Shown: piece by piece, positions 1 through 6,726 of the stretch | How the letters are laid out: each line of letters starts with the position of its first letter | How positions within the stretch are numbered: position 1 is the stretch's first letter | Assembly: GCA_900756715.1 (NCBI GenBank) | Contig: CAAELC010000075.1 | Coordinates: forward strand, 1-11,573 | DNA length: 11,573 bases | Direction of reading: 5' to 3' | From: an uncultured Oscillospiraceae bacterium | GTDB taxonomy: Bacteria > Bacillota > Clostridia > Oscillospirales > Oscillospiraceae | The notes under the pieces: model-generated | What the model saw: only the letters and a program-made list of their open reading frames with translations | Told to the model about the DNA's origin: nothing | Databases searched by the model: none | Position numbers and translations under genes: made by a program

Positions 1-19
1 AAAGCTGGCCAAGCTGTAA
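1..19 (+). CDS. 3' end of an upstream gene (possibly E1 beta subunit)
   Basis: An open frame from base 2 encodes the residues K-L-A-K-L and then stops at TAA (17-19). This is 27 bases before the E2 start, with the E2 ribosome site in the gap. In 2-oxoacid and acetoin dehydrogenase operons the gene directly before E2 is usually the thiamine-diphosphate E1 beta subunit. That identity comes from position only, since five residues cannot identify a family. Confidence 0.35.
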
Positions 20-46
20 AAAGCCCGGCCGGAAAGGAGAAAAACT

Positions 47-1663
47 ATGCAGGAAATTAAGATGCCTTCCGCCGGTCAGACAACCGATGAGGCCACCATC
101 GTCACCGTAAATGTGAAGGTGGGTGACACCGTCAAGCGCGGCGATGTGCTGTGTGAGGCGGAGACGGACAAGGCTGTGCTGCCGGTGGAGAGCTTTGCCG
201 CTGGTAAGGTGCTGGCTGTGCTGGTAAAAGAAGGCGATACGGTTAATGCAGGCACCGTGCTGGTTGCCGTTGGCAAGGATGGCGAAAGCTATCAGGGCGG
301 CGCTGCCCCTGCGGCTTCGGCCGCTCCCGCTCCCGCACCTGCACCGGCTGCTGCCCCCGCTGCTCCCGCTGCCCCCGCTCCTGCGGGTGCAGCAGGCTCT
401 GCCAATGTGGGCACCGAAATCAAGATGCCCTCTGCCGGTCAGACGACCGACGAGGCCACCATTGTCACTGTGAATGTGAAGGTGGGTGACACCGTCAAGC
501 GCGGCGATGTGCTGTGCGAGGCGGAGACGGACAAGGCTGTGCTGCCGGTGGAAAGCTTTGCTGCCGGTCAGGTATTCGATGTGCTGGTAAAGGAAGGCGA
601 CAAGGTGAACGCCGGTTCCGTGCTGGTGGTGGTGGGCAAGGCTGCCGATGCAGCCAAGTATGCCCGCGGTGGTGTTGCTGCCCCTGCGGCTGTTGCCCCT
701 GCGGCTGCTGCCGCGCCTGCACAGGTCACCGAGCAGGATGAGTACCTGCCCATCATCAAGGGACAGGCTCCGGCCGCTGTGGCTGCGCCGGCTGCTGCGG
801 CACCTGTCAGCCACCCCATTTATCCCGCTATGCCCAACGCCAAGATGATGGCCAAAGAGCGGGGCATCGACATCAAGGATGTGGTTGCCTCCAACGGCCA
901 GTTTATCAAGCGTGTGGATGTGGAGAATTATGTTCCCGCTGCGGCTGCTGCCCCGGTGGAGGCCCCGGCGGCTGCCGAGGAAAAGCCCTATGAGGTCATG
1001 CCCATGACCCGCATGCGCCAGATTATCGGCAAGCGCATGAAGGAGTCGCTGACCAATATCCCCTGCTGGCAGTGCACCACCTCCATCAAGATGGACGCCT
1101 GCATGGCCCTGCGGGACAGCTACAAGGCCAAGCGCGGCGTGAAGCTGTCTTACAACGACATCATGGCCAAGGCTATTGCCATTGCCTCCCGGAAGTTCCC
1201 GCTGGTGAACGCCCGGTATGAGGAGGATGAGGTGCGTATCTACAAGCACACCAATGTGGGTCTGGCCGTGGCGCTGGACGGCGCACTGGTTGTGCCGGTG
1301 GTTAAGTCCATTGACGAAAAGGGTCTGGAGCAGATTGCAGGCGATTACAAGGAGCAGATCAATAAGGCCCGGGCCGGCAAGCTGGCTCCCGCCGACATGG
1401 GCTGCGGCAGCATCACCATCTCCAATCTGGGTATGTATGATGTGGATCAGTTCATCGCCATTGATAATCCCCCTGAAAGCTGCATTCTGGCTGTTGGCTC
1501 CATCAAGGTCAAGCCCGAGTGGGACGGCGAGAAGTTTGTACCCGCCAACATGATGACCGTGACCGGTTCCTTCGACCACCGGATCATCGACGGCGCTTAC
1601 GGCGCGCAGTTCCTGCAGGAGCTGAAGACCCTGATGGAAGATCCCACTCTGATGCTCTATTGA
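47..1663 (+). CDS. Dihydrolipoamide acyltransferase (E2), two lipoyl domains
   Basis: This is the 538-residue core enzyme of a 2-oxoacid or acetoin dehydrogenase complex. It takes an acyl group from E1 on a swinging lipoyl arm and passes it to CoA. Visible domains are lipoyl domain 1 (about 2-77, ETDKA with lipoyl Lys42), an Ala/Pro linker (85-118), lipoyl domain 2 (about 123-198, Lys163), a second linker (206-255), a peripheral subunit-binding domain (about 260-296), a short linker, and the catalytic domain (about 315-538). The catalytic domain carries SFDHRIIDG with His511 and Asp515. The ATG has AAGGAG (34-39) seven bases upstream. E3 follows, so the complex is encoded together. The substrate cannot be fixed because E1 lies outside the window: acetoin, pyruvate or another 2-oxo compound are possible. 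The subunit-binding domain lacks the usual GTGxxGR turn (SNGQFIKR instead). Confidence 0.93.
   Translation: MQEIKMPSAGQTTDEATIVTVNVKVGDTVKRGDVLCEAETDKAVLPVESFAAGKVLAVLVKEGDTVNAGTVLVAVGKDGESYQGGAAPAASAAPAPAPAPAAAPAAPAAPAPAGAAGSANVGTEIKMPSAGQTTDEATIVTVNVKVGDTVKRGDVLCEAETDKAVLPVESFAAGQVFDVLVKEGDKVNAGSVLVVVGKAADAAKYARGGVAAPAAVAPAAAAAPAQVTEQDEYLPIIKGQAPAAVAAPAAAAPVSHPIYPAMPNAKMMAKERGIDIKDVVASNGQFIKRVDVENYVPAAAAAPVEAPAAAEEKPYEVMPMTRMRQIIGKRMKESLTNIPCWQCTTSIKMDACMALRDSYKAKRGVKLSYNDIMAKAIAIASRKFPLVNARYEEDEVRIYKHTNVGLAVALDGALVVPVVKSIDEKGLEQIAGDYKEQINKARAGKLAPADMGCGSITISNLGMYDVDQFIAIDNPPESCILAVGSIKVKPEWDGEKFVPANMMTVTGSFDHRIIDGAYGAQFLQELKTLMEDPTLMLY
53..568 (+). repeat. Tandem in-gene duplication of the lipoyl domain
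   Basis: Two copies lie 363 bases apart, with well-conserved cores at 53-205 and 416-568. Over these 51 codons the proteins are identical (residues 3-53 and 124-174). The DNA differs at 12 sites by my hand alignment, all synonymous. Similarity continues beyond the core to about 277 and 640 but with amino-acid changes. Multiple lipoyl domains are common in E2 proteins; this degree of identity points to a fairly recent duplication or ongoing gene conversion. Confidence 0.9.
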
Positions 1664-1672
1664 TCCCACGCA

Positions 1673-1699
1673 GGAGGAGACGGCGCCGCCGTCTCCTCC
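1673..1699 (+). other. Strong intergenic stem-loop between E2 and E3
   Basis: A perfect 12-bp GC-rich stem (1673-1684 with 1688-1699) closes a GCC triloop, starting 9 bases after the E2 stop. It is followed by GGGGTGCTGAAAAAAC, so there is no T-tract and it is not a normal intrinsic terminator on either strand. A role in mRNA processing or stability, giving unequal amounts of E2 and E3, is an inference. Confidence 0.75.
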
Positions 1700-1734
1700 C
1701 GGGGTGCTGAAAAAACAAGGAGAATACAAGAACT

Positions 1735-3105
1735 ATGGAACAGTATGATCTGTTAGTCATTGGCGGCGGTCCCGGCGGTTATTCCCTGGGCATTGCCGCA
1801 GCAAAACAGGGCATGAAAGTGGCTCTGTTTGAAAAGGAGCATCTGGGCGGAACCTGCCTGAATGTCGGCTGCATCCCCACCAAGTATCTGGTGGATAAGG
1901 CCAACGCCATGGAGAAGGTTCGCAGTTTGGTGAAGAAGGATATTTTCCGCGATGCAGGCTCCTTCAGCTTTAAAAAGATTCAGAAGGGCAAGGGTGAGGT
2001 TACTGCCAAGCTGGTAGGGGGCGTGAAGTTCCTGCTGAAAAAGGCGGGAGCCGAAGTCATCACCGGTGAGGCGGTTCTGAAAAAGGACCGCGTGGTTGTC
2101 TGCGGCGGCAAGGAGTATCAGGGGAAATTTGTTGCCATTGCTACAGGCTCTGTGCCCATGATGATTCCTGTGCCCGGCCATGAGCTGTGCATTGATTCCA
2201 CCGGTGCACTGAACCTGCCCAGTCTGCCCCGCAGCATGGTTGTCATGGGCGGCGGCGTGATTGGTCTGGAGCTGGCCTGTGCCTTCGCAGCTTACGGCAC
2301 CGACATCACTGTGGTGGAGATGATGCCCGAGCTGATGGCGCGGGAGCAGAAGGAAGCCGTGAAGATCGTTGTCAAGGACATGAAAAAGCTGGGTATTGTC
2401 CTGAAGACCGGCGCAAAGATGCTGCGCATCGAGAAGAATGGCGGGCTGCTGCGCGCCGTGTACGAGGTGGACGGCAAGGAAGAATATACCGATTGTGAGC
2501 AGGTCCTGATGGCGGCTGGCCGCAAGACTAACCTTTCCGGCATTGATGCGCAGGAGTTGGGCCTTGAACTGGACGGCAAGAAGTGCATCGTGGTGGATTC
2601 CCACCAGCGCACCAACCTGCCCGGCGTATACGCCATCGGCGATGTGGTGGGCGGCTATCAGCTGGCCCATGCTGCCTATGCCGAGGGCGAGGCTGCGCTG
2701 GCAGACATGCTGGGTGAGGATAAGCCCTACGGCTCCGTGCCGGTGCCGGTGTGCACCTACACCATTCCCTGCTTCGCCTCTGTGGGACTGACCACCGAGA
2801 GCGCCAAGGCTGCCGGTTATGAGCCGGTGATGGGCTCTTTCGATTACAGCACCAACGGTATGGCTCTGGCTGAGGGTGCAACGGGCAGCGTGTTCGTCAT
2901 TGCCGACAAGAAGACCACCAGGACGCTGGGCGTCACCATTGTGGGCGAAAACTCCTCGGAGATGATTGCCATGGCGACCTCCGCTGTGGCTGACGGACTG
3001 ACCGTGGATCAGTGGGAGAAAATGATTGTGGCGCATCCTTCCCTGTGCGAGATGGTGCGTGAAGCTGCTCTGGATGCCTTCGGCAAGTCTGTGCATAAGG
3101 GCTGA
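1735..3105 (+). CDS. lpdA: Dihydrolipoyl dehydrogenase (E3)
   Basis: This 456-residue flavoenzyme reoxidises the dihydrolipoyl arm of E2 and passes electrons through FAD and a disulfide to NAD+. It has the normal E3 length and no fused lipoyl domain. The FAD-binding GGGPGG is at residues 10-15, the redox-active Cys41/Cys46 pair sits in GGTCLNVGCIPTK, the NAD-binding GGGVIGLE lies near the middle, and the second FAD motif (YAIGDV) lies before the dimerisation domain. The C-terminal catalytic HPSLCE gives His434 and Glu439. AAGGAGA (1717-1723) lies 11 bases before the ATG. It sits downstream of E2 across a strong stem-loop and is presumably co-transcribed with it. Catalytic residues are all present, so it should be active. 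In an anaerobe it could also serve other lipoyl proteins such as the carrier encoded at 5613-5852. Confidence 0.95.
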   Translation: MEQYDLLVIGGGPGGYSLGIAAAKQGMKVALFEKEHLGGTCLNVGCIPTKYLVDKANAMEKVRSLVKKDIFRDAGSFSFKKIQKGKGEVTAKLVGGVKFLLKKAGAEVITGEAVLKKDRVVVCGGKEYQGKFVAIATGSVPMMIPVPGHELCIDSTGALNLPSLPRSMVVMGGGVIGLELACAFAAYGTDITVVEMMPELMAREQKEAVKIVVKDMKKLGIVLKTGAKMLRIEKNGGLLRAVYEVDGKEEYTDCEQVLMAAGRKTNLSGIDAQELGLELDGKKCIVVDSHQRTNLPGVYAIGDVVGGYQLAHAAYAEGEAALADMLGEDKPYGSVPVPVCTYTIPCFASVGLTTESAKAAGYEPVMGSFDYSTNGMALAEGATGSVFVIADKKTTRTLGVTIVGENSSEMIAMATSAVADGLTVDQWEKMIVAHPSLCEMVREAALDAFGKSVHKG

Positions 3106-3160
3106 GAAACCGGCGGCAACGCGATAAGGCTGATTTTTGAAAGAAAGAAGCGTAAAAATC

Positions 3161-3910
3161 ATGGATAATATGTTTATGAAGGATAAGGTCGCTATTGTGA
3201 CCGGCGGCGGCCGCGGCATTGGTGAGGCTTCCGCGCGCCGTCTGGCGCAGTTTGGCGCCAAGGTGATTCTGGCCGATCTGGATCTGGCCTCTGCCACTGC
3301 TGTGGCAGACAGCCTGAAGGCCGAGGGGAAAGAGGCTGCCCCGCTGCAGTTCAATGTGGCCGATTTTGACCATATCAAGGAGAAGGTGGCCGAGGCCCGC
3401 GCCATCTTTGGCCGCATTGATGTGCTGGTGAATGTGGCCGGTATCGCCGGTTCCACCCCCATCACCGAGATTACCCACGAGAGCTGGGATCGTATGATGG
3501 ACATTGACCTGAAAAGCATGTTCTTTGTCACGCAGGCTGTGTTCGAGGTGATGCAAGAGCAGGGCTACGGCAAGCTGGTGCATATGTCCTCTCTGGCGGC
3601 GCTGCGCGGCGGCAGAAGCTCCGATGCCTCCTATGCCTGCGCAAAGGCCGGTATCCTGAATCTGAGCAAGTGCTTTGCTCTGGCAGGCGCACCCTATCAT
3701 ATTACCTCCAACGCCGTGTGCCCCGGCAATATTCTTACGCCTATGGGCAAGACCCTGTCCTGGTCGAAGAAAGACCCCAAGACCTATATCCCCGCCGGCC
3801 GCTACGGTACTGCCGAGGATGTGGCAAACGCGGTGCTCTTCTACGCCAGCGATCTGTCTGACTATGTTACCGGCGACTTTACGAATGTCAACGGCGGTCT
3901 GTACATGTAA
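3161..3910 (+). CDS. Short-chain dehydrogenase/reductase (SDR), NAD-type
   Basis: This 249-residue classical SDR is an NAD(P)-dependent alcohol/ketone oxidoreductase. The cofactor motif TGGGRGIG is at residues 14-21, and Asp39 at the end of the second strand favours NAD(H) over NADP(H). NVAG is at 91-94, and the catalytic Ser144, Tyr158 and Lys162 (YACAK) are present. I chose ATG 3161 because the purine-rich AAGAAAGAAG (3141-3150) is well placed and the protein then begins just before the first strand. A TTG at 3137 in frame, with AAGG upstream, would add eight residues. It lies 55 bases after E3 and before the terminators, so it looks like the last gene of the dehydrogenase operon. It may make or use the complex's substrate, for example an acetoin/diacetyl-like hydroxyketone. 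FabG-like or sugar/polyol activity is also possible; general annotation is safe, the substrate is not. Confidence 0.9.
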   Translation: MDNMFMKDKVAIVTGGGRGIGEASARRLAQFGAKVILADLDLASATAVADSLKAEGKEAAPLQFNVADFDHIKEKVAEARAIFGRIDVLVNVAGIAGSTPITEITHESWDRMMDIDLKSMFFVTQAVFEVMQEQGYGKLVHMSSLAALRGGRSSDASYACAKAGILNLSKCFALAGAPYHITSNAVCPGNILTPMGKTLSWSKKDPKTYIPAGRYGTAEDVANAVLFYASDLSDYVTGDFTNVNGGLYM

Positions 3911-3914
3911 TCCG

Positions 3915-3942
3915 GCCGGAGCCGCGTCCGGCACCCTTTTTT
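3915..3942 (+). terminator. Intrinsic terminator after the dehydrogenase operon
   Basis: A 6-bp GC stem (GCCGGA 3915-3920 with TCCGGC 3927-3932) is followed by ACCC and six T residues (3937-3942). It starts 4 bases after the SDR stop. The four-base gap before the T-tract makes it weaker than ideal. Confidence 0.6.
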
Positions 3943-3961
3943 GAGAAATTTGTCCGCAGAA

Positions 3962-3994
3962 AGGCCCGGCAGAAATTTTCCGCCGGGCCTCTTT
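3962..3994 (+). terminator. Second hairpin, probable back-up terminator
   Basis: A perfect 9-bp stem (AGGCCCGGC 3962-3970 with GCCGGGCCT 3982-3990) encloses an 11-base loop that can pair further inside. It is followed by CTTT. With the hairpin at 3915 it forms a tandem terminator. The opposite strand also has TTTCT after the stem. Confidence 0.6.
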
Positions 3995-4020
3995 CCATGA
4001 TATGAAAAATATGCTATGAT
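3992..4020 (+). promoter_or_regulatory. Predicted sigma-A promoter of the lipoylation operon
   Basis: The -35 is TTTCCA (3992-3997), then a 17-base spacer, then the -10 TATGAT (4015-4020) preceded by TGC, an extended -10. The start codon lies 36 bases downstream of the -10. The -35 overlaps the tail of the preceding hairpin, so two transcription units abut here. Confidence 0.55.
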
Positions 4021-4055
4021 AGCCCATAGCTTTGAACGGAAGGAGCACACCCGCC

Positions 4056-4628
4056 ATGAAAATCATCTGTCTGGGCGACAGCCTCACTGCCGGGTATAAT
4101 CTCCGCAGGGAGGAGAACTGGGTAGAGCTGCTGAACCGGGAAACTCCGGACCAGTGGCTCAATGCCGGTGTCAGCGGCGATACATCCACAGGGCTGGTGG
4201 CTCGTCTGTCTGCCGAGGTGCTGCCCCAGCGGCCGGATGAGGTGCTTTTTATGGGCGGCGACAACGATATTCTGCTGACAGGCTCTGCAGATCAGGCAAA
4301 GTCAGCCGTGATGGCTATGATACACCAGTGCGCTGCCCGTGGAGTGCGGCCGGTGGTGGGAATCGCCTTTCCGCTGCTGGATGTGCCGGAGGTGTGGCGG
4401 CCTGTGTGCGATTGGCAGCGGGCCAGCCGGGAAATGCACCAGCAGGTGCTGTGGCTGCGCCGATTGGTGCAGGCGCTGTCGCTGCGGCATGTGGATTTTG
4501 CCGCTGCCTTTGATGGAAACGGAGGTTCTGCCCTCTATCAGCCTGATGGCATGCACCCCAACGCCGCTGGCTGCCGGGTGATGGCCGACGCGGTGAAGCA
4601 GGCTCTGTACCACCATTACCGGGGCTGA
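4056..4628 (+). CDS. SGNH/GDSL hydrolase, TesA-like, cytosolic
   Basis: This 190-residue SGNH-fold esterase or thioesterase has the family blocks in order: GDSLTAGYN with nucleophile Ser9, NAGVSGDT (Gly block), GGDNDI (Asn block, where TesA-type enzymes have GGND), and DGMHP with Asp164 and His167. It has no signal peptide or membrane segment, so it should act in the cytosol. ATG 4056 is chosen over an in-frame TTG at 4032 because AAGGAG (4040-4045) fits it. It is the first gene after its own promoter, and its stop overlaps the ribosome site of the next gene, a lipoate ligase, so the two are probably translationally coupled. Family members hydrolyse acyl-CoA, lysophospholipids or aryl esters. 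The context suggests a medium-chain acyl substrate such as octanoyl thioester, but that is inference. Confidence 0.85.
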   Translation: MKIICLGDSLTAGYNLRREENWVELLNRETPDQWLNAGVSGDTSTGLVARLSAEVLPQRPDEVLFMGGDNDILLTGSADQAKSAVMAMIHQCAARGVRPVVGIAFPLLDVPEVWRPVCDWQRASREMHQQVLWLRRLVQALSLRHVDFAAAFDGNGGSALYQPDGMHPNAAGCRVMADAVKQALYHHYRG

Positions 4629-4637
4629 GGAGGCGCT

Positions 4638-5585
4638 ATGCAGTTTATTAAGAATTTCTCTCTGGACCCCTTTTATAATCAGGCCTTCGAGGAGTATGTC
4701 TTTCAGACTTACCGGCAGGGGGATATTCTCCTCCTGTGGCAGAACCGCCCGTCGGTTATTGTGGGCTGCTATCAGAATATCTGCCGGGAGGTACGGGTGC
4801 CGCTGCTGCGGCAGCTTGGGATTCCTGTGGTGCGCCGTATGTCCGGCGGCGGAACCGTATACCATGATCTGGGCAATGTGAACTATACCTATATTACGGA
4901 CCTTTCAGACGGAATCGACTACGATCGTTGTCTGGCCCCGATGCTTTCGGCCCTGCGGGCTATGGGCCTGCCTGCCGAAAAGGGACGCACCTGCGATATT
5001 GTTCTGCCGGGCGGCAAGGTATCCGGCAGCGCCCAGCGGGCTGGGGGAGGCCGTTTGCTGCACCATGGAACGCTGCTGTTTGACTCTGATCTGACGCTGT
5101 TGGATCAGATTACCACGCATCATAAAAATGATTGTTTCCAGTCCAAAGGCACTCAGTCGGCGATTTGTCAGGTCACCAATATTCGCAATTATCTTGACCG
5201 GGATATGTCGCTGGAGGAGTTCTGCCGGGGCCTGCTGCGCACGCTGGCGCCTGAGCCGTCCCGCTATCTTACCCTGACGGCGGAGCAGGAGACAGAGGTC
5301 TGCCGCCTGCAGGACGAGAAGTACAGAAGCTGGCAGTGGACCTGGGGCAGAACGCCCGGCTTTACCTATGAAAAATCGGCCCGGCTGGGGGAAGGTCCGG
5401 TGCATATTGCCTATCAGGCCCGGAAGGGTATTTTGTCCGGCGTGCAGATAGATTCTGCAATACCGGGACTTGCACAGGCTGCGGCCCTTCTGGAGGGGGC
5501 GCGGCTTGACCCAGAGGAATTGCGCGCCCTGTGCTGCCGGGCAGCGGGAGAGCAGGGACAGGCCCTTTGGGAATTGCTTTTATAA
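4638..5585 (+). CDS. Lipoate-protein ligase A family, divergent paralogue 1
   Basis: This 315-residue protein has the LplA fold. Such enzymes activate lipoate (or octanoate) with ATP and attach it to the lipoyl lysine. RRMSGGGTVYHDLGN (66-80) is canonical, as are KVSGSAQ with the likely catalytic Lys127 and HHGTLL (142-147). A C-terminal accessory domain follows from about residue 230. Two usual motifs are altered: the GRND before the catalytic lysine reads RTCD, and the SVRxRVTN element reads SAICQVTN (174-181), losing both arginines. The start is ATG 4638 with GAGGAGG overlapping the previous stop, only four bases away. The gene is followed after 27 bases by a free lipoyl domain, its likely substrate. 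It may be an octanoyl or lipoyl ligase with changed specificity, or an acyl transferase of the LipL/LipM kind. The family call is firm; the exact activity is not. Confidence 0.87.
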   Translation: MQFIKNFSLDPFYNQAFEEYVFQTYRQGDILLLWQNRPSVIVGCYQNICREVRVPLLRQLGIPVVRRMSGGGTVYHDLGNVNYTYITDLSDGIDYDRCLAPMLSALRAMGLPAEKGRTCDIVLPGGKVSGSAQRAGGGRLLHHGTLLFDSDLTLLDQITTHHKNDCFQSKGTQSAICQVTNIRNYLDRDMSLEEFCRGLLRTLAPEPSRYLTLTAEQETEVCRLQDEKYRSWQWTWGRTPGFTYEKSARLGEGPVHIAYQARKGILSGVQIDSAIPGLAQAAALLEGARLDPEELRALCCRAAGEQGQALWELLL

Positions 5586-5612
5586 CACATGACAGAAAGG
5601 AAATATACGACC

Positions 5613-5852
5613 ATGGAAAAAGAACTGACGATGCCCCGGCTGCGTCCGGAAATGAAGGATGGCGTGTTGTGTGCATGGCTGAAGGAGGAGGGGGACACGG
5701 TGGCTGCCGGGGAACCCCTGTACGAGATTGAGACGGATAAGGTGGTCAATCAGATTGAGGCTACCGAGTCCGGCGTGCTGAAAAAGCAGCTGCGCGAGGA
5801 AGGGGACACCGTTGCGGTTGCTGCCCCCGTGGCAATTCTGGAAACAAAGTAA
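5613..5852 (+). CDS. Stand-alone lipoyl-domain carrier protein
   Basis: This 79-residue protein is a single biotinyl/lipoyl domain and nothing else. It has the central IETDKV hairpin with Lys43 as the modification site, flanked by two EEGDTVA repeats that mark the two halves of the domain (about 25-32 and 64-71). ATG 5613 is preferred because AAAGGA (5596-5601) lies 11 bases upstream and the domain then begins at residue 3. An in-frame ATG at 5589 would place that ribosome site inside the gene. The lysine context (DKV) differs from the DKA of both E2 lipoyl domains, so it is not a fragment of that E2. It lies between lplA-like and lipA genes and may serve as a scaffold on which lipoate is assembled, as octanoyl-GcvH does in Bacillus, or as a mobile arm for another enzyme. 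Biotinylation is unlikely because the MKM biotin motif is absent. Confidence 0.88.
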   Translation: MEKELTMPRLRPEMKDGVLCAWLKEEGDTVAAGEPLYEIETDKVVNQIEATESGVLKKQLREEGDTVAVAAPVAILETK

Positions 5853-5865
5853 GGGGGACTTCCTC

Positions 5866-6726
5866 ATGGAGAAAAAACCCGAATGGCTGAAGGTGCGCTA
5901 TAATCAGCAGGCCGTGAACGAGGTGGCGGAGCTGATGCGGGACCTGAAGCTGAACACCGTCTGCAAAGAGGCGAATTGCCCCAATTTGGGGGAGTGCTAC
6001 CAGAAGCATACCTCCACTTTCCTGATTCTGGGCAGCATCTGCACCCGCAATTGCAAATTCTGCAATGTGACAACAGGCCGCCCGCTGCCGCCCGACCCGG
6101 AGGAGCCCATGCATGTGGCTGAGGCTGCGAAGAAGCTGGGGCTGCGCCATGTGGTGCTGACCTGCTCCACCCGTGACGATCTGCCGGACGGCGGCGCTGA
6201 ACAGTTTGCAAAATGTGTGCAGGCTATCCGCCAGATGTGTCCCGGCACCACGGTGGAAACGCTCATTTCCGACATGAAGGGGAACCATGATGCGCTGGAT
6301 GTGGTCATTGCCGCTCATCCGGAGGTGCTGAACCACAATGTGGAAACGGTGGAGCAGCTGCAAAAAGCGGTTCGCCCTCAGGCCAGCTATCAGCGCTCTT
6401 TGGATGTGCTGCGCTACTGCAAGCAGAAGGACCCTACCTTGCTGACCAAAACGGGCTTCATGGTGGGACTGGGCGAAACGGAGGAGCAAATCAGCCGCCT
6501 GATGGATGACATTCTGGAAACCGGCTGTGATATCCTGACCATCGGCCAGTATTTGCAGCCTTCGGCACAGCATTATCCGCTGGCCCGCTACGCCACGCCC
6601 GAGGATTTTGCTCGCTGGAAGGAGCTGGCTATCAGCAAGGGCTTCCGCCATGTGGCGTCCGCCCCGCTGGCCCGCAGCTCCTACCGGGCTTGGGAAGCGC
6701 TGGAGGATGTGCATGATCTATATTGA
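5866..6726 (+). CDS. lipA: Lipoyl synthase, radical SAM
   Basis: This 286-residue enzyme inserts two sulfur atoms into a protein-bound octanoyl chain, using S-adenosylmethionine radicals and an auxiliary iron-sulfur cluster as sulfur donor. The LipA-specific CX4CX5C (Cys33, Cys38, Cys44) binds the auxiliary cluster. CX3CX2C (Cys59, Cys63, Cys66) binds the radical-SAM cluster. The C-terminal RSSY (270-273) holds the serine ligand. All diagnostic residues are present and the length is normal. ATG 5866 has GGGGG (5853-5857) upstream, directly after the carrier stop; an in-frame upstream TTG at 5812 would run into the carrier gene. The presence of LipA shows that de novo lipoate synthesis occurs, so at least one partner must supply octanoylated protein. 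No LipB-type octanoyltransferase is seen in the window. Confidence 0.96.
   Translation: MEKKPEWLKVRYNQQAVNEVAELMRDLKLNTVCKEANCPNLGECYQKHTSTFLILGSICTRNCKFCNVTTGRPLPPDPEEPMHVAEAAKKLGLRHVVLTCSTRDDLPDGGAEQFAKCVQAIRQMCPGTTVETLISDMKGNHDALDVVIAAHPEVLNHNVETVEQLQKAVRPQASYQRSLDVLRYCKQKDPTLLTKTGFMVGLGETEEQISRLMDDILETGCDILTIGQYLQPSAQHYPLARYATPEDFARWKELAISKGFRHVASAPLARSSYRAWEALEDVHDLY

Noticed and set aside
300..395. Low-complexity GC-rich repeat in E2
   Set aside because: It encodes the flexible Ala/Pro linker normal between E2 domains, so it is not a separate repeat element.
1753..3531. 592-codon open frame on the minus strand opposite E3 and the SDR
   Set aside because: It is an antisense shadow of two clear enzyme genes, caused by GC-rich codon use. 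Its translation is His/Gln/Ala-rich with no domain, and no ribosome site or operon context supports it.
2933..4264. 443-codon minus-strand open frame opposite the SDR and SGNH genes
   Set aside because: It crosses two terminators, a promoter and three well-supported plus-strand genes, and has no recognisable motif.
5589..5612. Earlier ATG for the free lipoyl domain
   Set aside because: The only good ribosome site (5596-5601) lies downstream of it and fits the ATG at 5613, and the extra residues are outside the domain.
6608..6712. Upstream extension of the second lipoate ligase frame
   Set aside because: It lies inside lipA in another frame. GGAGG at 6702-6706 places the start at 6713 and the LplA fold begins there.
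5761..6714. 317-codon minus-strand open frame opposite lipA
   Set aside because: It mirrors lipA in the antisense frame. The lipA cysteine motifs make the plus strand certain.
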